DNA of 7,737 nucleotides from an uncultured Bacillaceae bacterium (GTDB taxonomy: Bacteria > Bacillota > Bacilli > Bacillales > Amphibacillaceae). The notes beneath the pieces are model-generated. The model was not told where the DNA came from. It did not search any database and saw only the letters and a program-made list of their open reading frames with translations. The stretch is taken from positions 1 to 7,737 of the forward strand of contig CALZEK010000058.1 of assembly GCA_945639745.1 (NCBI GenBank), written 5' to 3'. Position numbers and translations under genes: made by a program. Positions 1-6,342 of this stretch are shown here, piece after piece (the first letter of the stretch is position 1; each line of letters opens with the position of its first letter).

Positions 1-203
1 CACATATGTTTGAATAACATAATATAAAAACTGTTATTATCGCTGCTTCTATTGGCTATCCAATTGATGTGACAGTCGCTGCAGTGATGGGTGGTCATAT
101 AGCTACGATACCTTACAATGTTTTAGAACAATTAGTTAAGCATCCATTAACTGATCAAGGAATAGAAAGATTTTTATTAGATTGGGAGAATGCTAAACAG
201 TAA
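1..203 (+). pseudogene. 3' end of transaldolase-like gene (fsa/tal family), interrupted by in-frame TAA
   Basis: Reading in the frame that ends with TAA at 201-203, codons 18-200 encode the C-terminus of a small transaldolase/fructose-6-phosphate aldolase family protein. Recognisable blocks are [24 protein letters not shown] and [16 protein letters not shown]. Family members are barrel enzymes of about 215-240 residues that use a Schiff-base lysine upstream of the part visible here. A TAA at 15-17 lies in this frame, where relatives would be expected to carry a Gln-like residue (one change from CAA), and no start codon follows it at a sensible place. Several normally conserved positions also differ: the Arg after IIAAS-Ile is Gly, and the Ala-Leu-Ala-Gly-Ala-like stretch reads Val-Met-Gly-Gly-His. 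In Bacillus this gene family sits just upstream of murAB, so the position fits. I call it a probable decaying gene. A sequencing error at one base, or a fully functional copy elsewhere, cannot be excluded because the rest of the gene lies outside the window. Confidence 0.7.
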
Positions 204-237
204 TTGCATACTGTGTATGTGAAAGTGAGGGTAATTG

Positions 238-1527
238 ATGCAAAAAATTGTAGTGCAAGGTGGACATAAATTAAATGGCCGTATTAAAATCAATGGAGCA
301 AAAAATAGTGCTGTAGCATTGCTTCCAGCTGCGATACTTGCTGATTCTAAAGTGACAATAGAAGGCTTACCAGATATTTCAGATGTTGACATCTTAGCTT
401 CTATTTTAGAAGACATAGGTGCGGAAGTTAATTTAAAAAATAATGAATCAATTACAATTGACCCTAAAAATATAGAGTCTATCCCTTTACCTAATGGTAA
501 AGTTAAAGAATTACGTGCTTCATATTATTTTATGGGAGCTATGTTAGGCAAGTTTAAACAAGCTGTAATTGGACTACCAGGTGGATGTTTTTTAGGTCCA
601 CGTCCGATTGATCAACATATTAAAGGGTTTGAAGCTTTAGGTGCGAAAGTTACCAATGAACACGGAGCTATTTATTTGCGAGCTAAAGAACTTAAAGGTG
701 CCAGAATCTATTTAGATATAGCGAGTGTTGGAGCGACAATTAATATTATGCTTGCTGCAGTAAAAGCAAAAGGCAAAACCATTATTGAGAATGCAGCAAA
801 AGAACCAGAAATCATAGATGTTGCAACATTGTTAACTAACATGGGGGCAAAAATCAATGGTGTCGGCACGGACGTTATTAAAATCGAAGGTGTTGATGAG
901 CTTCACGGCTGCAAACACACAATTATTCCTGATCGAATTGAAGCAGGAACGTATGCAATCGCAGCTGCGGCTATAGGAGAAGAAATTTTAATTGATAATG
1001 TTATTCCAGAGCACTTGGAATCTCTTTTGGCTAAATTAAGTGAGCTAGGTGTTATGATAGAGCAAAAAGATGATCAACTGTTAATTAAAACACAAAAAAA
1101 ATTAAATAGTATTGATATTAAAACATTAGTCTACCCGGGATTTCCAACTGATCTTCAGCAGCCGCTAACAGCACTTCTGACAAAAGCTGAAGGTACAAGC
1201 GTTATAGTTGATACAATTTATTCAGCTCGCTTGAAACATATCGATGAATTAAGAAGAATGAATGCAAATATAAAAGTTGAAAGCGGTTCGGCAATAATAA
1301 ACGGACCTGTTCAATTAAAAGGTGCTAAAGTAACAGCCTCTGATTTGCGAGCAGGAGCTGCGCTTGTTATAGCTGGATTAATGGCAGAAGGAAAAACAGA
1401 GATATATGGGATTGAACATATTGAAAGAGGTTATGAGAATATTACTGAGAAACTAGTTGCACTTGGCGCTAAAATCTGGCGTGAAAATATGAGTGAAAAA
1501 GAAATTGTACAATTTAAAAACAAATAG
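238..1527 (+). CDS. murA: UDP-N-acetylglucosamine 1-carboxyvinyltransferase (MurA family, MurZ/MurAB-type paralogue)
   Basis: This cytoplasmic enzyme transfers enolpyruvate from phosphoenolpyruvate to UDP-GlcNAc, the first committed step of peptidoglycan synthesis. The 429-residue length is normal. Visible landmarks, numbered from the ATG at 238, are Lys22 in INGAKNSA, the PEP-binding and fosfomycin-target Cys117 in [11 protein letters not shown], Asp305 in GFPTDLQ, Arg331, and Arg371 in ASDLRAG. These match the known catalytic positions, so the enzyme should be active and fosfomycin-sensitive at the target level. The ATG at 238 is preferred over a TTG at 235 because GAGG at 227-230 is 7 bases from the ATG but only 4 from the TTG. 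It ends with tandem TAG-TAA stops. Low-GC Gram-positives usually carry two murA paralogues. The location beside the transaldolase remnant, glpX and rho identifies this as the MurAB (Bacillus) or MurZ (Staphylococcus) copy. No promoter is evident in the 34 bases before it. Confidence 0.97.
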   Translation: MQKIVVQGGHKLNGRIKINGAKNSAVALLPAAILADSKVTIEGLPDISDVDILASILEDIGAEVNLKNNESITIDPKNIESIPLPNGKVKELRASYYFMGAMLGKFKQAVIGLPGGCFLGPRPIDQHIKGFEALGAKVTNEHGAIYLRAKELKGARIYLDIASVGATINIMLAAVKAKGKTIIENAAKEPEIIDVATLLTNMGAKINGVGTDVIKIEGVDELHGCKHTIIPDRIEAGTYAIAAAAIGEEILIDNVIPEHLESLLAKLSELGVMIEQKDDQLLIKTQKKLNSIDIKTLVYPGFPTDLQQPLTALLTKAEGTSVIVDTIYSARLKHIDELRRMNANIKVESGSAIINGPVQLKGAKVTASDLRAGAALVIAGLMAEGKTEIYGIEHIERGYENITEKLVALGAKIWRENMSEKEIVQFKNK

Positions 1528-1555
1528 TAAACAATTTAAAAGGAGATGAATGAAT

Positions 1556-2533
1556 ATGGAAAGAAGTTTAACAATGGAACTAGTACGTGTAACTGAAGCA
1601 GCCGCTTTATCATCGGCGCGTTGGGTAGGAAAAGGCGATAAAAATAGTGCAGACGACGCAGCAACAAGTGCCATGCGTACTGTTTTTGACACGATTCCAA
1701 TGAAAGGGAAAGTTGTAATTGGTGAAGGTGAGATGGATGAAGCGCCTATGCTTTATATCGGCGAAGAGTTAGGAACAGGTGAAGGACCGGATGTTGATGT
1801 TGCAGTTGATCCTTTAGAAGGAACAAACATAGTCGCTCGTGGTTCGTGGAATGCTTTATCTGTGATAGCTATTTCAGATGGTGGTAACTTACTTCACGCA
1901 CCAGATATGTATATGGAAAAAATTGCTGTCGGTCCAGAGGCTGTTGGTAAAGTCCATATTAATAATAGCGTTGAAGAGAATATAAAAGCTGTTGCAAAAG
2001 CTAAAAATAAAGAAATTGAAGATGTTTTAGTTGTTGTGCTTAGTCGTCCACGTCACGAGGCGTTAGTAGAAGAAATCAGAGCGACCGGGGCACGTATTAA
2101 ATTAATCCAAGATGGGGATGTTGCAGGGGCTTTAAACACTGCATTTGATGATACGGGAGTAGATCTTTTACTCGGTATTGGAGGAGCACCAGAAGCAGTT
2201 TTATCAGCAGCGGCTTTAAAATGTTTAGGTGGAGAAATTCAAGGTAAATTAGTTCCATCAAATGAAGAAGAAGAAAGACGTTGTAAAGAAATGGGCATCA
2301 CAGATATTGATCGTGTATATTACATGGATGATTTTTGTAAAGGTGATGATGCAATCTTTGCAGCAACAGGCGTTACAGATGGTGAATTATTAAAAGGCGT
2401 TCAATTTAAAGGTGAAAGAGCTACAACACAAACAGTTGTAATGCGTGCTAAGAGTGGGACGATTAGATTTATTGATGGTTCACATAGTTTAAAAAAGAAA
2501 CCTAATTTAGTTATGGACGTAGAAGAAAACTAA
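1556..2533 (+). CDS. glpX: Fructose-1,6-bisphosphatase class II (GlpX)
   Basis: GlpX hydrolyses fructose 1,6-bisphosphate to fructose 6-phosphate in gluconeogenesis, using divalent metal. The protein is 325 residues when begun at the ATG at 1556 ([18 protein letters not shown]), the usual family N-terminus. Active-site residues fall at the positions known for Escherichia coli GlpX: Asp33, Glu57 ([12 protein letters not shown]), Asp85 and Glu88 (DPLEGTN), Tyr119 and Glu213 (GGAPEAV). An upstream in-frame ATG at 1550 is only 4 bases from the GGAG at 1542-1545 and would add Met-Asn, so 1556 (spacing 10) is preferred. The gene follows murA by 28 bases with no terminator between, implying co-transcription. 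Its stop codon lies inside a 24-base palindrome that probably ends the transcript. Bacillus has the same murAB-glpX-rho order. From memory, S. aureus uses an unrelated class III Fbp and lacks glpX here, which makes this gene a useful lineage marker. Confidence 0.96.
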   Translation: MERSLTMELVRVTEAAALSSARWVGKGDKNSADDAATSAMRTVFDTIPMKGKVVIGEGEMDEAPMLYIGEELGTGEGPDVDVAVDPLEGTNIVARGSWNALSVIAISDGGNLLHAPDMYMEKIAVGPEAVGKVHINNSVEENIKAVAKAKNKEIEDVLVVVLSRPRHEALVEEIRATGARIKLIQDGDVAGALNTAFDDTGVDLLLGIGGAPEAVLSAAALKCLGGEIQGKLVPSNEEEERRCKEMGITDIDRVYYMDDFCKGDDAIFAATGVTDGELLKGVQFKGERATTQTVVMRAKSGTIRFIDGSHSLKKKPNLVMDVEEN

Positions 2534-2554
2534 AAGTCACTTAAGTGACTTTTA
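2531..2554. terminator. Palindromic hairpin at the end of glpX, probable bidirectional terminator
   Basis: A perfect 24-base palindrome begins at the glpX stop codon. The arms read TAAAAGTCACTT on the left and its exact complement on the right. The RNA would form a stem of about 10 bp around a TTAA loop, with A residues before and T residues after. The stem has only three G-C pairs and the T tract is short (four T, then interrupted), so it is a modest terminator and may leak into rho. Confidence 0.6.
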
Positions 2555-2637
2555 GTTACTTTCATCAAAAAATACCTCAATAAATTATCTCCTAAAATGA
2601 GACGAAAATCTTAAAAAAGAAGAGAAGTGATATTTAA
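2555..2637 (+). other. rho leader: AT-rich gap without a clear promoter
   Basis: These 83 bases between the glpX hairpin and rho hold no ORF and no convincing promoter. A TAAAAT at 2593-2598 resembles a -10 box, but nothing like TTGACA lies 16-18 bases upstream and there is no TG extension. A weak Shine-Dalgarno sequence (GAAGTGAT, 2624-2631) precedes the rho ATG. Transcription of rho may come from an unrecognised promoter here or from read-through of the glpX hairpin. Confidence 0.4.
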
Positions 2638-3918
2638 ATGGCAGCTCTAACAATTACTAGCTTAGAGGCGTTAACATTGAAAGATATTTATGCACTTGCT
2701 AAAGAGTATAAAGTTTCATATTATGCCAAGTTAACAAAAAAAGAATTAATTTTTGCAATATTAAAAGCACAAGCTGAAAAAGACGGCTTTTTATTTATGG
2801 ATGGTGTTTTAGAAATTATACCTTCAGAAGGGTTTGGTTTCTTACGACCGATAAATTATTCAGCTAGTGCTGAAGATATTTATATTTCTGCATCACAAAT
2901 CAGACGTTTTGATTTACGTAATGGTGATAAAGTATCTGGTAAAGTAAGACCGCCAAAAGAAAACGAACGTTATTATGGACTACTACATGTTGATGCTGTT
3001 AATGATGATAATCCAGAATCAGCAAAAGAACGGATACATTTTCCAGGATTAACAGCACTTTATCCAGATCGCTTTATGCAATTAGAACAAAGTAATAATA
3101 ATTTATCTACTCGAATTATGGACTTAATGTCACCTGTAGGATTTGGTCAACGTGGTTTAATCGTTGCCGCTCCAAAAGCGGGAAAGACAATGTTATTAAA
3201 GGAAATTGCAAATAGTATAAGTAAAAATCATCCAACAGCTAAATTAATTATTTTACTTGTAGATGAGCGACCAGAAGAAGTGACTGATATTGAAAGGTCA
3301 GTTGATGAAAATGTTGATGTTGTTAGTTCCACATTTGATGAAGTTCCAGAAAATCACATTAAAATATCAGAATTGGTTTTAGAAAGAGCAATGCGACTTG
3401 TTGAGCATAAGCAAGATGTGATTGTATTGATGGATAGTATTACGAGACTAACGCGTGCTTATAACTTAGTGATTCCGCCGAGCGGACGTACACTTTCAGG
3501 TGGAATTGACCCAGCTGCCTTTCATCGACCAAAACGTTTCTTTGGAGCGGCACGTAATATCGAAGAAGGTGGTAGCTTTACAATATTAGCTACAGCATTA
3601 GTCGATACGGGTTCGCGAATGGATGACGTTATTTATGAAGAATTTAAAGGTACAGGTAATATGGAACTTCACTTAGATCGTCATTTAGCAAATCGAAGAA
3701 TATTCCCTGCAATAGACATTATGAAATCAGGTACACGAAAAGAAGAATTACTCGTTTCTGAAAATCAATTAGATAAAATGTGGACAATACGAAATACAAT
3801 GCAAGATACACAAGAATTTACAGAGCGCTTTTTACGTCGACTTAAGCAAACAAAGACGAATGAAGACTTTTTAGATTCAATAGATGACGATATGAATAAA
3901 AGACAATCGAAAAAATAA
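2638..3918 (+). CDS. rho: Transcription termination factor Rho
   Basis: Rho is a hexameric RNA-dependent ATPase that loads on untranslated RNA and dislodges RNA polymerase. The 426-residue length equals that of Bacillus Rho. Domains in order: N-terminal helix bundle (about 1-48), cold-shock-like primary RNA-binding domain (about 50-122, with the RNP motif GFGFLR at 65-70), and RecA-type ATPase (about 150-420). The ATPase shows a Walker A motif AAPKAGKT at 177-184, the catalytic Glu210 region LVDERPEEV, Walker B ending at Asp266 (VLMDSITR), the Q-loop around RTLSGGID (284-291), and the arginine-finger region NRRIFPAID (352-360). The Walker A block usually reads APPKAGKT; here the first Pro is Ala, a mild change that leaves Gly182, Lys183 and Thr184 intact. 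The start has a weak Shine-Dalgarno sequence. The gene is followed directly by the rpmE2 promoter, with no intrinsic terminator of its own. Confidence 0.98.
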   Translation: MAALTITSLEALTLKDIYALAKEYKVSYYAKLTKKELIFAILKAQAEKDGFLFMDGVLEIIPSEGFGFLRPINYSASAEDIYISASQIRRFDLRNGDKVSGKVRPPKENERYYGLLHVDAVNDDNPESAKERIHFPGLTALYPDRFMQLEQSNNNLSTRIMDLMSPVGFGQRGLIVAAPKAGKTMLLKEIANSISKNHPTAKLIILLVDERPEEVTDIERSVDENVDVVSSTFDEVPENHIKISELVLERAMRLVEHKQDVIVLMDSITRLTRAYNLVIPPSGRTLSGGIDPAAFHRPKRFFGAARNIEEGGSFTILATALVDTGSRMDDVIYEEFKGTGNMELHLDRHLANRRIFPAIDIMKSGTRKEELLVSENQLDKMWTIRNTMQDTQEFTERFLRRLKQTKTNEDFLDSIDDDMNKRQSKK

Positions 3919-3936
3919 AAAACAAACTAAATAAAT

Positions 3937-3965
3937 TTGCAATCATTCTATTAGACTGATATAAT
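3937..3965 (+). promoter_or_regulatory. Sigma-A promoter of rpmE2
   Basis: A -35 box TTGCAA (3937-3942) is followed, after exactly 17 bases, by a perfect -10 box TATAAT (3960-3965). Transcription should start near 3972, giving an rpmE2 leader of about 70 bases. The consensus match and spacing are strong for a low-GC Gram-positive housekeeping promoter. Confidence 0.85.
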
Positions 3966-3984
3966 TAGATGATGTAAATGTTAG

Positions 3985-4009
3985 ATAGGTAATAAGCCTA
4001 TGACGGCTT
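3985..4009 (+). promoter_or_regulatory. rpmE2 leader with two mutually exclusive hairpins, candidate L31 autoregulatory leader
   Basis: Within the rpmE2 5' untranslated region, ATAGGT (3985-3990) can pair with GCCTAT (3996-4001), six pairs including one G-T. Alternatively, AAGCC (3994-3998) can pair with GGCTT (4005-4009), five pairs. Both hairpins need the same GCC at 3996-3998, so only one can form at a time. Leaders that bind their own ribosomal protein are known for many such genes, and candidate L31 leaders have been described in Firmicutes. I cannot show from sequence alone that this is one. I see no clear pairing that hides the ribosome binding site (GAGGTG, 4031-4036). Confidence 0.4.
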
Positions 4010-4042
4010 TAATTATATTTAAGTAAAAAAGAGGTGTAAATA

Positions 4043-4285
4043 ATGAAAGCAGGCATTCATCCAGAATATCATAAAGTAATTTTCCTAGATACGGGTTCAG
4101 ACTTTAAGTTTTTAACAGGTTCAACTCGTACATCAGATGAAATGATGGAATGGGAAGATGGAAATGAATATCCAGTAATTCGTGTTGAAATTAGTTCAGA
4201 TACACATCCTTTCTACACTGGTAAGCAAAAAGCAGACCGTGTTGGTGGACGTGTTGATCGATTCAAGAAAAAATACAACATGTAA
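4043..4285 (+). CDS. rpmE2: Large ribosomal subunit protein bL31, type B (zinc-independent)
   Basis: This is an 80-residue bL31 paralogue of type B, a surface protein of the 50S subunit that bridges to the 30S head. It begins [17 protein letters not shown] and contains [21 protein letters not shown] and [12 protein letters not shown], the characteristic type B blocks. There is no CxxC zinc motif, which separates it from zinc-binding type A L31. The start has a good Shine-Dalgarno sequence (GAGG at 4031-4034, 8 bases from the ATG). It is a few residues shorter at the C-terminus than the staphylococcal protein, ending in a basic [12 protein letters not shown] tail. It forms its own transcription unit between a strong promoter and a strong terminator. 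In many bacteria type B L31 replaces the zinc form under zinc limitation; I see no Zur-like operator here, and in the staphylococcal group this form is the normal housekeeping one. Confidence 0.97.
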   Translation: MKAGIHPEYHKVIFLDTGSDFKFLTGSTRTSDEMMEWEDGNEYPVIRVEISSDTHPFYTGKQKADRVGGRVDRFKKKYNM

Positions 4286-4290
4286 TTATT

Positions 4291-4321
4291 TAAAAAACAG
4301 GCAGATGATGCCTGTTTTTTA
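4291..4321. terminator. Strong intrinsic terminator after rpmE2
   Basis: An AAAAAACAGGC arm (4292-4302) pairs perfectly with GCCTGTTTTTT (4310-4320) around a 7-base loop, and the flanking T4291 and A4321 extend the stem. The run of six T after the GC-rich core, with six A before it, makes an efficient and potentially bidirectional rho-independent terminator six bases after the rpmE2 stop codon. Confidence 0.92.
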
Positions 4322-4341
4322 ATTTGAATTTTAGATGTTTT

Positions 4342-4370
4342 TTGACCTATAGAAAACTATCACTTATAAT
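4342..4370 (+). promoter_or_regulatory. Sigma-A promoter of the prfA-prmC-sua5 operon
   Basis: A -35 box TTGACC (4342-4347) is separated by exactly 17 bases from a perfect -10 box TATAAT (4365-4370). Transcription should start near 4377, leaving a leader of about 24 bases that contains the GAGG at 4389-4392 (8 bases before the prfA ATG). Two inverted repeats overlap the promoter: ACTTAT (4362-4367) with ATAAGT (4374-4379), and CCTATA (4346-4351) with TATAGG (4379-4384). They could be an operator or chance in AT-rich DNA. Confidence 0.87.
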
Positions 4371-4400
4371 AAAATAAGTATAGGAAGAGAGGTTTTACGG

Positions 4401-5471
4401 ATGTTAGAACAATTACAATCTTTAGAAGATAGATATGAAAAATTAAATGAATTATTAAGTGATCCGGAAATAGGAAATAATCCTGATAAATTGCGTGAAT
4501 ACTCTAAAGAACAATCGGGTTTAACTGATGCTGTGACAGCTTATAGAAGATATAAAGAAGTCACGAGTGAACTTACAGACGCCAAAGAAATGTTAGAGCT
4601 AGAATCTGATGAAGATATGGTAGAAATGGTTAAATTAGAAATAGAAGAATTAAGCGAAGAGAAAGAAAAATTAGAAGATGAAATAAAAATATTATTAATT
4701 CCAAAAGATCCAAATGATGACAAGAACGTTATTGTTGAGATTAGAGCTGCTGCCGGCGGAGATGAGGCGGCTTTATTTGCTGGTGATTTATACCGTATGT
4801 ATGCAAAGTATGCAGAAAATAAAGGTTGGAAAACTGAAGTAATCGAATCACATACGACAGGTGTTGGTGGTTATAAAGAAATCACTTTCATGATAAATGG
4901 TTCTGGTGCTTACTCACAATTAAAATTTGAAAACGGTGCGCATCGCGTTCAACGTGTTCCAGAAACAGAATCGGGTGGCCGTATTCATACATCGACTGCA
5001 ACAGTTGCCGTGCTTGCAGAAGCTGAAGACGTTGAGGTAGATGTAAAAGAAAGTGATATTAGAGTCGACCGTTTTGCTTCAAGTGGTCCAGGAGGACAGA
5101 GTGTTAACACAACAATGTCTGCAGTTAGATTAACACATGAACCAACAGGAATTATTGTTTCCTGTCAAGATGAAAAATCACAAATTAAAAACAAAGAAAA
5201 AGCAATGAAAGTATTACGTGCTAGATTATATGATATGTATCAACAAGAAGCTCAAGATGAATATGATGAAACGCGTAAGTCAGCGGTAGGGACGGGTGAT
5301 CGTTCTGAACGAATTAGAACATATAACTATCCACAAAATAGAATCACAGATCATCGTATCTCTTTAACGATTCAGAAACTAGATCAAGTGTTAGATGGTA
5401 AACTTGATGAATTTGTTGATGCATTATTATTAGAAGATCAAACGAAGCGTCTTGCTGCGATAGGTCAATAA
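4401..5471 (+). CDS. prfA: Peptide chain release factor 1 (RF1)
   Basis: RF1 recognises UAA and UAG in the ribosomal A site and triggers release of the finished peptide. The 356 residues match the family length. The N-terminal region (about 1-100) is highly charged and helical. The codon-recognition domain contains PET at 187-189 in [10 protein letters not shown], the usual Bacillales form of the RF1 tripeptide motif that reads UAA/UAG. The catalytic GGQ motif is at 231-233 ([12 protein letters not shown]); Gln233 is the site methylated by PrmC, encoded one base downstream. The block usually written VLPEAE is VLAEAE here, a mild substitution. A strong promoter and a good Shine-Dalgarno sequence lie directly upstream. 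In Bacillus and S. aureus, thymidine kinase (tdk) separates rpmE from prfA; it is absent at this locus. Confidence 0.98.
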   Translation: MLEQLQSLEDRYEKLNELLSDPEIGNNPDKLREYSKEQSGLTDAVTAYRRYKEVTSELTDAKEMLELESDEDMVEMVKLEIEELSEEKEKLEDEIKILLIPKDPNDDKNVIVEIRAAAGGDEAALFAGDLYRMYAKYAENKGWKTEVIESHTTGVGGYKEITFMINGSGAYSQLKFENGAHRVQRVPETESGGRIHTSTATVAVLAEAEDVEVDVKESDIRVDRFASSGPGGQSVNTTMSAVRLTHEPTGIIVSCQDEKSQIKNKEKAMKVLRARLYDMYQQEAQDEYDETRKSAVGTGDRSERIRTYNYPQNRITDHRISLTIQKLDQVLDGKLDEFVDALLLEDQTKRLAAIGQ

Positions 5472-5472
5472 G

Positions 5473-6336
5473 ATGGCAGATAATATGAAACAAATAGAAG
5501 TCCTTAATTGGGCTTTTTCTATTTTAAAAGAGCATAAGCGAGAAGAACAAATAGCTAATATTCTCATGCAACATCATTTAAATTGTACACAAACAGAATT
5601 TTATATGAACATGCGTGAAATGATTCAACCGGAAATTATTACAAAATTTAAACAAGATATTTTCAACCATATAAACACAGGTAAGCCGGTTCAACATTTA
5701 ATAGGTTATGATTACTTTTATGGTGAAAAGTTTATTGTTAACGAACATACGCTTATTCCCCGACAAGAAACAGAAGAATTAGTTGATTTAATGATTAATA
5801 CCTATCCTCAAGATACAAAACTAACATTTGTTGACTTAGGTACAGGTAGCGGTGTGATTGCTATTACTTTAGCTAAACATTTTAAACGCGCTCAAATCAT
5901 TGCTTCAGATATTTCCAACCAAGCGCTAATTGTCGCAAAGAAAAACGCTTTGTTACATGATGTCAATATTCAGTTTTTAAAAGGTGATTTTTTAGAACCA
6001 ATTATAAAATCTCAGCTAGAGCCTAATATCATTGTGTCTAATCCACCTTATATAGATCATGCTGATTTACCAACTTTAAGTGATACTGTAAAAGATTTTG
6101 ATCCGCACCAAGCTTTGTTTGCAAAAAATAAAGGGTTGGCAGCTTATGAAACAATTATGCACCAAATAGCTGAATTAGCAGAAGAGCCACAAGCTATTTA
6201 TTTTGAAATAGGTCATACACAAGCAAGCTCACTAATTGATATGTATAATAAAGTTTTACCTAACTATCAAGTAAAGATAAAAAAAGATCTCAATGCCAAA
6301 GACAGAATAATTATGGCTGAATTAAAAGAGAGGTGA
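5473..6336 (+). CDS. prmC: Release factor glutamine N5-methyltransferase (PrmC/HemK)
   Basis: PrmC methylates the glutamine of the GGQ motif of release factors using S-adenosylmethionine. The 287-residue protein has the N-terminal helical substrate-recognition domain (about 1-75). The Rossmann methyltransferase domain follows, with SAM-binding motif I VDLGTGSG (120-127), acidic SAM-ribose region ASDIS (144-148), and catalytic NPPY (190-193) that binds the target glutamine. The preceding signature IPRQETEEL (95-103) has Gln where IPRPETEEL is common. The ATG at 5473 lies one base after the prfA stop, with AGG at 5462-5464 at good distance; another in-frame ATG at 5485 would shorten it by four residues. 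Translation is probably coupled to prfA. The gene ends in TGA embedded in a strong Shine-Dalgarno sequence for the next gene, and that TGA is in the same frame as sua5. Confidence 0.97.
   Translation: MADNMKQIEVLNWAFSILKEHKREEQIANILMQHHLNCTQTEFYMNMREMIQPEIITKFKQDIFNHINTGKPVQHLIGYDYFYGEKFIVNEHTLIPRQETEELVDLMINTYPQDTKLTFVDLGTGSGVIAITLAKHFKRAQIIASDISNQALIVAKKNALLHDVNIQFLKGDFLEPIIKSQLEPNIIVSNPPYIDHADLPTLSDTVKDFDPHQALFAKNKGLAAYETIMHQIAELAEEPQAIYFEIGHTQASSLIDMYNKVLPNYQVKIKKDLNAKDRIIMAELKER
6328..6336 (+). promoter_or_regulatory. Strong Shine-Dalgarno sequence of sua5, overlapping the prmC stop
   Basis: GAGAGGTGA (6328-6336) is a close match to the complement of the 16S rRNA 3' end, and its last three bases are the prmC stop codon. 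It decides the sua5 start. The GAGG core ends 9 bases before ATA (6343) and 6 bases before ATC (6340), bracketing the 7-8 base spacing used by murA, rpmE2 and prfA in this window. No ATG, GTG or TTG lies in frame at a usable distance. Confidence 0.8.
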
Positions 6337-6342
6337 AAAATC

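Noticed and set aside
10..40. TTGAAT ... TATTAT as a promoter inside the transaldolase remnant, possibly for murA
   Set aside because: The spacer is 19 bases and the -35 match is poor; such matches are common in AT-rich DNA.
207..219. Small inverted repeat CATAC-TGT-GTATG before murA
   Set aside because: Five base pairs with no T tract; too weak to call a terminator or operator.
235..237. TTG start for murA one codon upstream of the ATG
   Set aside because: It is only 4 bases from the GAGG, while the ATG at 238 has normal spacing and puts Lys22 and Asp305 at their family positions.
177..416. Minus-strand ORF of 79 codons
   Set aside because: It lies antisense to the transaldolase end and murA, has no recognisable domain and is explained as a shadow.
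1550..1555. ATG at 1550 as glpX start
   Set aside because: Too close to the GGAG; the next ATG at 1556 gives the typical MERSL N-terminus and family residue numbering.
1453..1692. Minus-strand ORF of 79 codons across the murA-glpX junction
   Set aside because: Antisense to two well-supported genes, with no family resemblance; the junction is a normal operon gap.
4541..4723. Minus-strand Ser-rich ORF of 60 codons
   Set aside because: Its serine-rich composition is the mirror of the charged coiled region of prfA; no independent support.
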